DNA of 64,000 nt from JASHPR01 sp963808705 (GTDB lineage: Bacteria; Actinomycetota; Actinomycetes; Streptosporangiales; Streptosporangiaceae). Where the stretch lies: contig CAWEHB010000003.1 in assembly GCA_963808705.1 (NCBI GenBank), positions 186,001-250,000 of the forward strand, read 5' to 3'. A program made the translations under genes and the position numbers. Positions within the stretch are counted from its first letter, which is position 1. Each line of letters opens with the position of its first letter. Shown in pieces: positions 1 through 8,628 of this stretch. The notes under the pieces were generated by a model. The model was not told the DNA's origin, searched no databases, and saw only the letters and a program-made list of their open reading frames with translations.

Positions 1-297
1 GTCACGATGCGCCGGGAGAGCGAGCCGCATTGCATCGACGTCTCCGGGCAGGCCTTCGACGCATTCCACCGCGCTTGCGAAGACACCTGGGGTCGTGCCC
101 CGGTGGTGTCCGGCAGCGGTGGCTCGATTCCGCTGGTGGCCGCGATGGCCGAGGCGTACCCGGGCACGGCGATGCTGCTGACCGGCGTCGAGGATCCGGA
201 GAGCAACGCGCACTCCGAGAACGAGAGCGTGCACCTCGGCGAACTCCGGCACTGGTGCATGAACGAGGCCGTGCTGCTGGGCCATCTCGCGGCATAG
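1..297 (+). CDS. M20-family dipeptidase, C-terminal end (cut by window start)
   Basis: The reading frame is open from base 1, so only about the last 98 residues are present. They carry the closing part of M20/M28-like metallodipeptidases: a GSGGSIPLV stretch, then an acidic residue before a Gly-Val-Glu-Asp-Pro turn, and SNAHSENES, in which a metal-binding or catalytic His normally lies. Such enzymes cleave dipeptides or N-acyl amino acids in the cytoplasm using a two-zinc centre. The next gene starts 42 bases downstream on the same strand, so the two may be co-transcribed. The exact substrate class cannot be read from the tail. Confidence 0.8.
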   Translation, partial: VTMRRESEPHCIDVSGQAFDAFHRACEDTWGRAPVVSGSGGSIPLVAAMAEAYPGTAMLLTGVEDPESNAHSENESVHLGELRHWCMNEAVLLGHLAA

Positions 298-339
298 GTT
301 GGGCTGGCCGGGGGCTGGACATCAAGGAGCGTGCCGCTC

Positions 340-1056
340 ATGGAGATCACCGACTTCGATGCGATCAGCTTCGACTGCTACGGAACGCTCATCGACTGGG
401 AGGCTGGCCTGGCCGCGGTGCTCGGGCCGTGGGCCAGGTCCCGCGGGCTGGCGCTGGACGACGAGGCGCTGCTGGCCGCGTACGCCGGGCACGAGGAGCG
501 CGCGGAGGCGGAGGACCCGGGGGCGCTGTACCCGGACATCCTGGCGCGCAGCATGACCGCGCTCGGGCGGGACCTCGGGGCCGAGGTCACCGCCGAGGAG
601 GCGCAGCGAATGGCCGGGTCGGTGCCGGACTGGCCCGCGTTCGGCGACTCGCCCGCGGCACTGGCCGCGCTCGGCGGGCGGTTCAAGCTGATCATCTTGT
701 CCAACGTCGACCGGGCCTCGTTCGAGGGCAGCCGCCGGCGACTCGGGGCGACCTTCGACAGCGTGCTGACCGCGCAGGACATCGGCTCGTACAAGCCCTC
801 GCCCCGGAACTTCGACGCGCTGCTGGCCGAGGCGCGGCGGCTGGGCGTGGGCGAGGGCAGGCTGCTGCACGCGGCCCAGAGCCTGTATCACGACCATGTT
901 CCGGCCCAGCGGGCCGGGCTGCCGACGGTGTGGGTCAACCGGCGGCACGGCCGGCCCGGGTGGGGAGCCACCCCGGTGCCGCCGGCCGACGTCACGCCCG
1001 ACTGGGAGTTCCCGTCCATGGCCGCCTTCGCCGCGGCCGCGACCGGCACGTCCTAG
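340..1056 (+). CDS. HAD-superfamily hydrolase, haloacid dehalogenase type II-like
   Basis: About 238 residues. Motif I is FDCYGTLIDW with the nucleophile Asp near residue 12; the Tyr two residues later, instead of a second Asp, is typical of 2-haloacid dehalogenases rather than phosphatases. Motif II is the LSNVDR Ser and motif III the Lys of YKPSP. The end has the HAAQSLYHDHVPA and GLPTVWVNR pattern of that subfamily. A GTG at 331 is in frame, but AAGGAG at 324-329 lies 10 bases before ATG 340, so ATG 340 is preferred. The stop is 2 bases from the stop of the convergent gene. Substrate unknown; many such proteins are annotated as dehalogenases without proof. Confidence 0.88.
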   Translation: MEITDFDAISFDCYGTLIDWEAGLAAVLGPWARSRGLALDDEALLAAYAGHEERAEAEDPGALYPDILARSMTALGRDLGAEVTAEEAQRMAGSVPDWPAFGDSPAALAALGGRFKLIILSNVDRASFEGSRRRLGATFDSVLTAQDIGSYKPSPRNFDALLAEARRLGVGEGRLLHAAQSLYHDHVPAQRAGLPTVWVNRRHGRPGWGATPVPPADVTPDWEFPSMAAFAAAATGTS

Positions 1057-1058
1057 GG

Positions 1059-2249
1059 TCAGTCGTCGATCGCCGCGTAGGACCCGGTGAGGAAGTCCTG
1101 GGCGATGGCGGGCGGCCGGGGCGAGGACCAGGCCGCGTTGGTCAGCAGCACGGTGATCATCTGCTCGGACGGGTCGTTGCGCCAGATGGTGCCGAGCCCG
1201 CCGTCCCAGCCGTACTGCCCGACCGGCGCGGCCGGATGCTCGCGGCGGGTGACGACGCTGACGCAAAAGCCCCAGCCGCGGGCGTCGAAGTCGTCGGGGT
1301 GCAAGCCCGACACCGCCTTCTGCTCCGGGGTCAGCTGGTCGGTCGTCATGGTCTCCACCGACGGCCGGGACAGCAGGGGAGCGCCGCCGCGCAGCAGCAT
1401 CTCGGCGAAGGCCAGGAAGTCGGGCGCCGTCGAGACCAGGCCCGCCCCGCCGGACGGGAACGCCGGCGGTGTGCTCCACTGCCCGTCCGGCCGGTCGTAG
1501 ACCTGGAGCGTTCCCGTCTCCGGGTCGGTGACGTAACTGGTGGCGAGCCGGCCGACAGCGGCGGGCGTGACGTAAAAGGCCGTGTCCCTCATGCCCAGCG
1601 GCTCGAAGACCCGCTCGCGCAGGAACGCCTCGAACGGCTGGCCGCTGGCCCGGGCGATGAGCACGCCGAGCACGTCGGCGCCGGTGTGATACAGCCACCG
1701 CTCGCCGGGCTGGAACATCAGCGGCAGCGTCGAGAAACGGCGCATCCACTCGTCGGGCGCAGGCGGCAGGGACGGCTGCGGCGGACCCACGCTGAGCTGC
1801 AGCGGCGCGGCCGCGTCGTTGACCGGGCACGGCCCGAAGTACCCGCCGAAGCCCAGGCGGAACGTGAGCAGGTCGCGCACGGTGATCGGCCGGCGGGCGG
1901 GCACCGTGTCGTCGACCGGCCCGTCGATGCGGCGCACCACGCGCCGGCTGGCGAGTTCGGGCAGGAACCGCTCGACCGGCTCGTCCAGTCTCAGGACGCA
2001 CTCCTCGAGCAGGATCAGCGTCGCGACCGCGGTGACGGGCTTGGTCATCGACGAGATCCGGAAGATCGTGTCCGGCCGCGCCGGCTGGCTGCCGCCGAGG
2101 GCGGTCACGCCGATGGCGTCGATGTCGGCCTCGCCGCGCCGGCTCACGACCGAGACAAGACCGGGGACGGTGCCCTGGCGGACGTGACCGGCCAGGATGT
2201 CATGCAGGCGGCCGAGACGGTCCTTGGAGAGGTTCGCTGTCGTCGTCAT
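1059..2249 (-). CDS. Serine hydrolase, class C beta-lactamase/esterase family
   Basis: 396 residues. The SxxK catalytic motif is SSMTK near residues 66-70. The second motif appears as LYHTGADVLG, with Tyr as general base, close to the Y-S-x form of EstB-type esterases rather than the YxN of true AmpC. No signal peptide is visible, so a cytoplasmic esterase, amidase or D-aminopeptidase-like role is more likely than antibiotic hydrolysis. It is complete, unlike the collapsed family member at 39988-40461. It is transcribed toward the HAD gene and is separated from the upstream protease gene by a terminator hairpin. Confidence 0.87.
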   Translation of the reverse strand: MTTTANLSKDRLGRLHDILAGHVRQGTVPGLVSVVSRRGEADIDAIGVTALGGSQPARPDTIFRISSMTKPVTAVATLILLEECVLRLDEPVERFLPELASRRVVRRIDGPVDDTVPARRPITVRDLLTFRLGFGGYFGPCPVNDAAAPLQLSVGPPQPSLPPAPDEWMRRFSTLPLMFQPGERWLYHTGADVLGVLIARASGQPFEAFLRERVFEPLGMRDTAFYVTPAAVGRLATSYVTDPETGTLQVYDRPDGQWSTPPAFPSGGAGLVSTAPDFLAFAEMLLRGGAPLLSRPSVETMTTDQLTPEQKAVSGLHPDDFDARGWGFCVSVVTRREHPAAPVGQYGWDGGLGTIWRNDPSEQMITVLLTNAAWSSPRPPAIAQDFLTGSYAAIDD

Positions 2250-2365
2250 GACCTACAGACGGTACGCCGGGCCGGGATTCATCGGCGCGCGCACGGTGAA
2301 TCCGCCCGGGGGGTGATCGCCCTCGCGATCGCGGAGGCCGTCGACCAGTACTTCGGGCCAAAAGG

Positions 2366-2395
2366 GCTGAGCCCGGGCCGAAGCCCGGGCTCAGC
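2366..2395 (-). terminator. Perfect 13-bp stem, 4-base loop hairpin
   Basis: GCTGAGCCCGGGC at 2366-2378 is exactly complementary to 2383-2395, with loop CGAA. It lies 15 bases past the stop of the HtrA-like gene. There is no U-run, as is common for actinomycete terminators. It probably also insulates the downstream beta-lactamase-family gene. Confidence 0.8.
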
Positions 2396-2410
2396 CTGGT
2401 CGGTCCGGGC

Positions 2411-3931
2411 TCAGTCGGCCGGGCCGTTGGCGAGGGTCACGGTGGAGGTGTGGGTCTGGCCGGACTGGTCGGTCCAGCCGATGGTGACCTTGTCGCCCGG
2501 GTGGTACTGCTGGATGGCCGCCTGCAGCCCGGACTGCGACGACACGGCCTGGCCGTTCAGCGAGTCGATCACGTCGCCTTCGGACAGGCCCGCCTGCGCG
2601 GCCGGCGATCCGGAGACGGTGCCCGCAACGGTCAGCGCCGAGCCGCCCTGGCCGCCGCCCGAGATGACGCCGCCCGCGGACGAGGAGTCCGGGGAGGCGA
2701 GCTGAACGCCCAGGAAGCCGGTGGTGCCCAGGTGCACGGTGCTCGACGCGTCACCGGCCTCGATCTGGTCCGCGATGCCCAGGGCCTTGTTGATCGGGAT
2801 CGTGAAGGCCTGGGTCTGGGACTGCCCGGACGAGGACGGGGACTGCTCGGACGGGGACTGGCCGGAGGGAGACTGGCTCGACCCGCCGAACGGGTCCTGG
2901 CCTGATCCGCCGAAGGGGTCCTGGCCGGAGCTACCGAAGGGGTCCTGGCCCGATCCGCCGAACGGCGACTGGCCCGACCCGCCGAAGGGGTCCTGGCCGG
3001 AGCCACCGGACGGCGACTGGCCGGATCCGCCGAACGGGTCCTGGCCGGACCCGCCGGACGAGCTCCCCGAGCTGCTCGACGCCGCGGTGTCGATGCCGAC
3101 GACCTGCCCGGCGGAGCTGACGAGCGGGCCGCCGGAGTCGCCGGGCTGGATGTTGGCGTTGGTCTCGATCATCCCGGTCAGGTTCTCGGACGAGCTGCTG
3201 CCCTCATCGCTGGCGGTGATCGACTGGTTCAGGGCGGTGACGGTTCCGGTGGCGACCGACGGGGTCCCGCCCGTGCCGCCCGCGTTGCCCAGGGCGGTGA
3301 CGCCCTGGCCCACGGTGACCTGCGACGAGTTGCCGAACGACACGGTCGCGAGCCCGGACGCGCCCTGGAGTTGCAGCACCGCGACGTCGTCGGTCTGGTC
3401 GTAGCCGACGACCTTCGCCGTGTAGGTGCGGCCGTTGCCGATGTCGGTGGCCTTGATCGACGTCGCGCCGTCGATCACGTGGTTGTTGGTCAGCACCTCG
3501 CCCGAGGAGGTCACCACCTGGCCGGTGCCGGCGGCCTCGGCGCTCTGGTACCCCAGGGTGGACACGACGTCGACCAGGCCCGGGTCGACCTTGGCCGCGA
3601 TCTGGGACGTGGTGAGGGCCGTGGTGGATGCGGCCGGGGTCCCGGCCGGCGTGCCCTCGGCGAAGTGCAGCCCCACCGCGCCTGCGGCCAGGCCCACCGC
3701 GGCGACGGCCGCTATGGTGGCCAGCCGGCGGCCCCGATGCGCCTTGGCCAGGGCCGGGGGCACCGCGCCGGTCCCCTCGTGACCGCTCCAGTCGCCGGGG
3801 TAGCTCCACCCGCTGTCGCTCCACCCGCCGGGCGCTGCCTGGCCGCCCGGATTCCAGGGCGGGGGCGGCGGCGGGGTCGGCGGGATCTGTGGCAGTTCGG
3901 CCGGGCCGGACTGTTCCTGTTCCGAGCTCAT
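2411..3931 (-). CDS. Membrane-anchored HtrA/DegP-like S1C serine protease with PDZ domain
   Basis: About 506 residues. Order: Pro-rich cytoplasmic N-terminus, one membrane helix near residues 72-92, trypsin-like domain, low-complexity insert, PDZ domain, C-terminus outside. The triad is visible: His in TNNHVIDGA, Asp in DQTDDVAVL, Ser in QPGDSGGPLV. The insert is made of about eight 8-residue units (SGQDPFGG and variants) between the conserved GIDTA strand and FTIPI, a loop that is short in ordinary relatives. ATG 3931 is preferred over GTG 3940, which overlaps the ribosome site AGGAAG. Family role: extracytoplasmic quality control and stress proteolysis. The repeat may set the distance between the protease and PDZ domains or may vary in length among strains. 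Confidence 0.92.
   Translation of the reverse strand: MSSEQEQSGPAELPQIPPTPPPPPPWNPGGQAAPGGWSDSGWSYPGDWSGHEGTGAVPPALAKAHRGRRLATIAAVAAVGLAAGAVGLHFAEGTPAGTPAASTTALTTSQIAAKVDPGLVDVVSTLGYQSAEAAGTGQVVTSSGEVLTNNHVIDGATSIKATDIGNGRTYTAKVVGYDQTDDVAVLQLQGASGLATVSFGNSSQVTVGQGVTALGNAGGTGGTPSVATGTVTALNQSITASDEGSSSSENLTGMIETNANIQPGDSGGPLVSSAGQVVGIDTAASSSSGSSSGGSGQDPFGGSGQSPSGGSGQDPFGGSGQSPFGGSGQDPFGSSGQDPFGGSGQDPFGGSSQSPSGQSPSEQSPSSSGQSQTQAFTIPINKALGIADQIEAGDASSTVHLGTTGFLGVQLASPDSSSAGGVISGGGQGGSALTVAGTVSGSPAAQAGLSEGDVIDSLNGQAVSSQSGLQAAIQQYHPGDKVTIGWTDQSGQTHTSTVTLANGPAD
2860..3052 (-). repeat. In-frame 24-bp minisatellite inside the HtrA-like gene
   Basis: About eight tandem 24-base units encode variants of S-G-Q-D/S-P-F/S-G-G. 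Every unit keeps frame, so gain or loss of copies would change only the length of the linker. Confidence 0.85.
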
Positions 3932-4089
3932 GCGTGGCACTTCCTCAGTTCGTCTCGTGGTACTCCATCAACCGAGGATCAGTCCTCTACCTGCACCGAA
4001 ACCTTGGTGATGCTTAGTTACCGCTGAGTAGACCCAGAGCCGGGCCGAGCGGTCAGCAAACATTCAGGAAGCAGCCGGCCGCTGGTCAG

Positions 4090-4881
4090 CTAGCTGGTCG
4101 TCGGCTCACGCCCGGCGGGCTGGCCGCCCGGTGCGCGCCGGGCGTGCGGCCCGGGCTCCGGCCGGAACGGGTAGATCAGCAGGCTGTGGAATCCGAGCCG
4201 GTACACGCAGGCCAGGAACAGGTACAGCTCGTTCTCGGCCTCGGCCATTAAGCGGCGGGCCAGCCGGGGCAGGTCGTCAACGGGGTACCGGCGCCGGTCC
4301 GCGGTGGCCGGGTGATAGTCCAGGGCTTCCGCCACCCGCGTCGGACCCGGCTCGAGGTCGATCAGGCGCACGATGCCGATCTTGTGCCGGATGGAGTCCC
4401 GCCACCGGAGGAGCTGGTCCTGCACCCGGTCATCCCGGACCTGGCCGCCGACCTGGTTGTAGTAGTACTCGGCCGCGTCCGACACGTACTGCGGCGTCCG
4501 CGACGCCGCCCGGAGCCGGGCGTCGCACCACTCCTGCATGTCCTCGCCCATCGCGTCGCCGAGCCGGCGCAGCGGGAACAAGGCCAGCGCGATCAGGCCC
4601 TCGGGCACCCGGTCGCTGTACTGGCCGACCGCCTTGCCCAGCCACAAGCCGCTGGGCAGGACCAGGCCGACACCGGCCGCGATGGCGTGATCGCCCGCCG
4701 CGATGATCACCAGGCCGACGCCGGTCGCGACCGCGGCCGTGATCACGACGATGGCGATCGCCCACCATCGCGCGCGGCGCCCGAACGGGTTTCCGGTTCC
4801 CCGGCAGCGGAGCATCAGGAAGCCGTACGCCGAGGCCAGGGATATGACGATGGTTACGGCGACGACGACCCACGTCGGCAT
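4090..4881 (-). CDS. Conserved membrane protein of unknown function
   Basis: About 263 residues from ATG 4881, which has GGAGAGG upstream; an in-frame ATG at 4917 lacks such a site. The N-terminal third has membrane helices at about residues 3-23, 38-60 and 65-85. The rest is soluble and charged, with helical stretches (DMQEWCDARL, DAAEYYYNQVG) and a late hydrophobic patch. The tail is rich in Pro, Gly and Arg. It stands alone between the HtrA-like gene and the divergent XRE gene. No family is recognised; a membrane-tethered helical domain is all the sequence supports. Confidence 0.75.
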   Translation of the reverse strand: MPTWVVVAVTIVISLASAYGFLMLRCRGTGNPFGRRARWWAIAIVVITAAVATGVGLVIIAAGDHAIAAGVGLVLPSGLWLGKAVGQYSDRVPEGLIALALFPLRRLGDAMGEDMQEWCDARLRAASRTPQYVSDAAEYYYNQVGGQVRDDRVQDQLLRWRDSIRHKIGIVRLIDLEPGPTRVAEALDYHPATADRRRYPVDDLPRLARRLMAEAENELYLFLACVYRLGFHSLLIYPFRPEPGPHARRAPGGQPAGREPTTS

Positions 4882-5025
4882 GGCCCAGCCCTCTCCTCGC
4901 GGCCCCATCCCAGGCACGGCTTTCCCGAGGACATGGTTTCAGTTCAGGCACGATCTATCCAGGCGTAACCGCTCCCGAGCCCGCGCCCCCGGTGCTGTCG
5001 GTCGCCCGACGGCACCTCGGCTCGT

Positions 5026-5044
5026 TTGATAACATCTTGATAAC
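5026..5044. promoter_or_regulatory. Direct repeat TTGATAAC, 11-base pitch, upstream of XRE gene
   Basis: TTGATAAC occurs at 5026-5033 and again at 5037-5044, about one helical turn apart, in an unusually AT-rich patch. It lies about 110 bases before the XRE gene at 5156 and on the promoter side of the divergent membrane-protein gene. It could be an operator for the XRE protein or part of a promoter. Confidence 0.4.
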
Positions 5045-5155
5045 GATCGATCGGCAGGGGTCATAGTGTCGTGGCCCCGGCGATACTTCATTTAGGTACG
5101 GCTATAGCTTTAGCTGTGGCTAAGCATCCGTTGCGACATAGTGGGGAGGCCGTCC

Positions 5156-5488
5156 ATGGGCCTTTCATTGCGCGGCTCGTCCGCCCATAAGGACATCGAG
5201 GCCCAGGTAGACGAGGAGCTGTCCCGCCTGGTCACCGAGCTCACCAACGAGATCACCGTGCACCTGCGCGAGCAGGGCCTGACCCGCGCCGAGCTGGCCA
5301 GCCGGATGGGCGTCTCCCCGGGCCGGATCAGCCAGGTGCTGTCCGGGGGGGAGAACCTCACGCTGCGCACCCTGGCCGCGCTCTCGACCGCCCTCGACGC
5401 GGAGTTCGACGTGCAGCTCGTGTCGCGCAAGCCCGCGGACGACGCCAGTTCCGGCCACGTCCCGGGGGACGTCCATCACGCCACGTAA
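5156..5488 (+). CDS. Small XRE-family DNA-binding protein (antitoxin-like length)
   Basis: About 110 residues. The central HTH is clear: LTRAELASRMGVSPGRISQVL, followed by a conserved LTLRTLAALSTALDAEF helix pair as in HigA-like or solitary Cro/CI-type regulators. ATG 5156 is chosen because GGGGAGG at 5143-5149 sits 6 bases before it. No neighbouring RelE or HigB-like toxin was found, so it is probably a free-standing regulator. The TTGATAAC repeat upstream could be its target. The tail after residue 95 is short and unstructured. Confidence 0.87.
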   Translation: MGLSLRGSSAHKDIEAQVDEELSRLVTELTNEITVHLREQGLTRAELASRMGVSPGRISQVLSGGENLTLRTLAALSTALDAEFDVQLVSRKPADDASSGHVPGDVHHAT

Positions 5489-5581
5489 GTAATAAGAGGA
5501 ACGCGATCCTCTTCGGCCGGCCCGGGCCAGGCGCGCCGCGCCGCGGCTCCATCACCGCGGGGGCCGCCCGCGCCGCCGGGG

Positions 5582-6472
5582 CTACCAGTACTGCGTCGTA
5601 GCGGCGGAGCAGTTGGTCACCTGCCCCGCCATCTCCGGCGGCTCGAACACCGACTGGATCGCCACCCGCCCCGGGCCCTGCAACGTCAGCCACACCGACT
5701 TGGCCTGCCACCGCGCCGAGCTGAACCAGTAGTCGCCCCGCGGGTACTCGAAGTGCAGGAACATCCGGACCGTCGGGTCCTTCCACAGCAGCCCGCCCGG
5801 CTGGACGCAGATCCGCTGGCCCGGGCCCAGGTCGCGGATGAACGTGTTCCCCGGCGCGTGCAGCAGCATCAGCCCCGGCCCGCCCTGGGCCCAGAACCGG
5901 TCCATGGTCCGGCCCAGGGGGTAGTGGTACTCCTGGTCGTCCCCGTCCTGGGTGGTGAACCAGATCCCGGAGTTCTCCCACTGGTAGTTGACGTTCCCGG
6001 TGGCGACCAGGAAGCGGTGCTCGACCACGTCCACCGCCTGGTTGTGCTGCAGCGGCACGGCGATGGTCTCGCCGGGGGCGTCGGCGCTGAACGCGATGTG
6101 CCCGGGCCCCCGCGCGGTCATCATGACCAGCGGCATCCCCGCCTTCTGCCGGTTCCACGGGCTGGCCATCCGCATGGCGTCGAGCCGGACCCGGGGGTCG
6201 GTGTGCAGCAGCACGTGGTGGGAGAAGTAGACCCAGTCGTCGTCGTGCAGGTTCATCTCGGCCACCGGCACGTACTTGCCGACGATCTGGCAGGTGGACC
6301 GGCTGAAGTGGATCCGGGCCATGTCCCGGATGGGGGGCTGCTCGGCCCATCCGGAGTCCGACAGGCGTTCCCGGATGTCCACCGGCGCGCCGCAGTGCGG
6401 GCAGGTCCCGCCGGCGCCGTCGCTGGGGATGCGGCAGTACGGGCAGGTGTAGGTGGTGGTCGGCGTCGACAT
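5582..6472 (-). CDS. AIM24-family protein with N-terminal zinc ribbon (copy 2)
   Basis: 296 residues. Cys10-x2-Cys13 and Cys24-x2-Cys27 form a zinc ribbon, followed by a long beta-rich AIM24 (DUF124) domain with the motif DSGWAEQPPIRDM, also seen in its neighbour. The end, with a Gln-Gly-Pro-Gly-Arg strand, is typical of AIM24. The yeast namesake is mitochondrial; the bacterial role is not established. Start ATG 6472 lies 10 bases after the stop of the preceding AIM24 gene, so it is the last gene of the operon running from 10634. It is clearly paralogous to its neighbour (shared zinc ribbon, DSGWAE motif and order of strands), a tandem duplication that has diverged. Confidence 0.88.
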   Translation of the reverse strand: MSTPTTTYTCPYCRIPSDGAGGTCPHCGAPVDIRERLSDSGWAEQPPIRDMARIHFSRSTCQIVGKYVPVAEMNLHDDDWVYFSHHVLLHTDPRVRLDAMRMASPWNRQKAGMPLVMMTARGPGHIAFSADAPGETIAVPLQHNQAVDVVEHRFLVATGNVNYQWENSGIWFTTQDGDDQEYHYPLGRTMDRFWAQGGPGLMLLHAPGNTFIRDLGPGQRICVQPGGLLWKDPTVRMFLHFEYPRGDYWFSSARWQAKSVWLTLQGPGRVAIQSVFEPPEMAGQVTNCSAATTQYW

Positions 6473-6482
6473 GTCCGGCCGC

Positions 6483-7283
6483 CTACTCCGAGCCGTGGTG
6501 GACGTACATGGACTGGATGCCGACCCGGCCGGGGCCGGTCATCTCGGCCAGGTACAGGCTGTGCCCGCCCATCACCCCGGTCCGGACGGTCTGCTTGAGC
6601 GTGTTCATGGTCACCGACGAGTCCTTGTACAGGAACCCGCCCGGCTCGATCAGGATCTGCTCGCCGGGCTGCAGCGTCTTCTGGAACACGTTGCCGTAGC
6701 CGTGCAGCAGCAGCAGCCCGGGCTCGCGCTGCGTGACGAACCGGTCCAGGTACATGCCCTCGCCGCCGTGCAGCACGTTGGCCAGGCCCTTGATCCGCAC
6801 GAACGAGTAGTCCAGCGAGTGCGTCCCGGCCAGGAACGCGTGCTCGCGGACGTCGAGTTCCATGGACGGGTGCAGCGGCAGCACCACGACCTCGCCGGCG
6901 GCGTCGCGGGAGAACGCGATCCGCCCCGGCCCGTGCGCGATGCTCAGCACGTGCGGCATGCCGCCGAGCATCCGCTTCATGCCGCCGCTGGTGTTCATGG
7001 CCGACATCGGCACCCCGGGCTCCTTCCAGAGCATCACGTGGTGCTCGAAGAACACCGCGTCGCCCTGGGCCAGCGCGATCTCGGCCACCGGGACGATCTC
7101 GCCCTCGATCTGGCAGGTGGAGTTCGAGAACCGGAACTCCGTCATGTCCCGCAGCCGGGGCGCCTCGGCCCACCCGGAGTCGGAGACCAGGTTCTTCTTA
7201 TCGAGCGGCGCGCCGCAGGTAAAGCAGCTCGTTCGGTCGGCCTCGTTCTGGGCCTTGCACCACTGGCACTCGATCCGATCCAT
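6483..7283 (-). CDS. AIM24-family protein with N-terminal zinc ribbon (copy 1)
   Basis: 266 residues. The zinc ribbon uses Cys6, Cys9, Cys20 and Cys23. The AIM24 beta domain follows, with LVSDSGWAEAPRLRDM, STCQIEGEIVPVAE and the closing MTGPGRVGIQSMY. No signal peptide or membrane helix is seen, so it is predicted to be cytoplasmic or peripheral. It sits 111 bases downstream of the SPFH gene and 10 bases upstream of the second AIM24 gene. Zinc ribbons on three neighbouring proteins (this one, its paralogue and the SPFH protein) suggest a shared assembly, but that is inference. Confidence 0.88.
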   Translation of the reverse strand: MDRIECQWCKAQNEADRTSCFTCGAPLDKKNLVSDSGWAEAPRLRDMTEFRFSNSTCQIEGEIVPVAEIALAQGDAVFFEHHVMLWKEPGVPMSAMNTSGGMKRMLGGMPHVLSIAHGPGRIAFSRDAAGEVVVLPLHPSMELDVREHAFLAGTHSLDYSFVRIKGLANVLHGGEGMYLDRFVTQREPGLLLLHGYGNVFQKTLQPGEQILIEPGGFLYKDSSVTMNTLKQTVRTGVMGGHSLYLAEMTGPGRVGIQSMYVHHGSE

Positions 7284-7394
7284 CTCGGACAGGCCTTTCT
7301 TGTCAGGGGGAATCCTTAAACCACCAAATCCAGGGATATTGAACGCGACGTCCGCCGCTGCCCCCGGACGCAGCAGCGGGCCGTGGGCCGCGGG

Positions 7395-8591
7395 TTACGA
7401 AGCGGGCGGGTTCGCGGGCGTGCCGCACTCCGCGCAGAACCTCGCGGTGGGGCTCAGGCTGGCGTTGCAGTTGGTGCAGTGCCTCTGCATAGGCTGGCCG
7501 CACTCGGGGCAGAACTTCCCGCCCGCCGGGACCTGGCCGTGGCAGTTGGCGCACTCGGTCATCCCGGCCGCGGCCGGGGCCGAGACGGGCACGGTCGGCT
7601 GGGACTGGGCCGAGGGCTGGCCCGGGACCGGCTGGGTCGCCTGGGGCTCAGTCGCCTGCGGCTGGGGCTGCTGCGGGGCGGGCGTGAACCCCGGCCCGCC
7701 GCCCGCGAACCCCGGCCCGGGCGGCGGCGGGTTGTACGGGGCCTGGCCCGGGGCCTGCGCCACCTGGCCGGCCATGCCCAGGCCGGCCGCGAACAGCAGC
7801 CCGGTCGACCCCTCGCCGCCCTTGGCGAACCCCTCGCCCGCGCCCTGCAGCGCCTCGGCCTGCGCCGCCTGCAGGAACCCGCCGGCCAGCCGGCTGTACG
7901 CGGTGTCGCCCGCGAGCTTCTTCAGCCGGGCGTTGTCGTCGTCGTCCAGGTTGATGTCGAGGTTGCCCAGCTTGGTGATGGAGATCCCGTACTCCGCGAG
8001 CTCGGCGTTGGCCGCCTGCATGGCCGCCACCTCGATCTCCGGGCTGTGCACCGACAGCCCGAGGATCGGCCAGGCGCCCGCCATGAGCTGGGTGGTGACC
8101 GCGGTGCGGGTGACCTTCAGCAGCTGCTGGGTGACCCAGCCCGTGATCGCGTCGTTGCTGGTCACGTCCACGGTCCCGGTCAGGTTGAGGATCAGCCTGG
8201 GCGCGTCGACCACGCGCAGGGCGTACTCGCCGAACGTCCGCAGCGTGACGATCAGGCCGGTCTGCGGGTCCTGGACCTCGTCCAGCCGTCCCCCGAACCG
8301 GATGCCGGGGAAGTCCCGGATGCCGACGAAGTAGAGCTCGGCCCGGAACGCCCGGCTGTCGGTGGCCCAGTCGATGAACATCCCGAGGAACGGGAGTTCC
8401 CTGGCGTCGAGCTGATGCTGCCCGCCGAGCAGCGTCCCCATGACCTGCCCCTGGCTGGTGAACACGGCGACGGCATCCGGCTCGACGATGCACCGGGTGA
8501 ACTTGCGGATGCTCTGGTCGGGCCATTTGTAGACGATCTGGCGCTTGGAGCTGTCCGGCGCCGCTATGAACTCACGGCCGAGGATTGCCAT
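7395..8591 (-). CDS. SPFH/band-7 domain protein with two C-terminal zinc ribbons (YdjI-like)
   Basis: About 398 residues from ATG 8591 (AGGGGG just upstream; an in-frame start at 8681 would overlap the lipoprotein gene). The N-terminal half is the SPFH fold of the YdjI or 'virion core protein' type: opening MAILGREFIAAPDSS, then IDWATDSRAFRAELYFVG and a helical coiled stretch (NINLDDDDNARLKKLAGD). A Pro/Gln/Gly-rich linker leads to two ribbons with four CxxC knuckles (CANC, CPEC, CTNC, CAEC). SPFH proteins form oligomeric membrane-associated scaffolds; this one has no membrane helix of its own. It starts 37 bases after the lipoprotein gene, supporting one transcript. Confidence 0.88.
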   Translation of the reverse strand: MAILGREFIAAPDSSKRQIVYKWPDQSIRKFTRCIVEPDAVAVFTSQGQVMGTLLGGQHQLDARELPFLGMFIDWATDSRAFRAELYFVGIRDFPGIRFGGRLDEVQDPQTGLIVTLRTFGEYALRVVDAPRLILNLTGTVDVTSNDAITGWVTQQLLKVTRTAVTTQLMAGAWPILGLSVHSPEIEVAAMQAANAELAEYGISITKLGNLDINLDDDDNARLKKLAGDTAYSRLAGGFLQAAQAEALQGAGEGFAKGGEGSTGLLFAAGLGMAGQVAQAPGQAPYNPPPPGPGFAGGGPGFTPAPQQPQPQATEPQATQPVPGQPSAQSQPTVPVSAPAAAGMTECANCHGQVPAGGKFCPECGQPMQRHCTNCNASLSPTARFCAECGTPANPPAS

Positions 8592-8628
8592 GATTGCCCC
8601 CTGATGTGGAGAGTGCGACCCGCACTGG

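Noticed and set aside
30..2705. An 891-residue open frame across four genes
   Set aside because: Arg/Gly/Pro-rich composition, no motif; an artefact of high GC opposite or between true genes.
2860..3052. Regular repeats considered as a CRISPR array
   Set aside because: Units are 24 bases without spacers and encode in-frame protein repeats.
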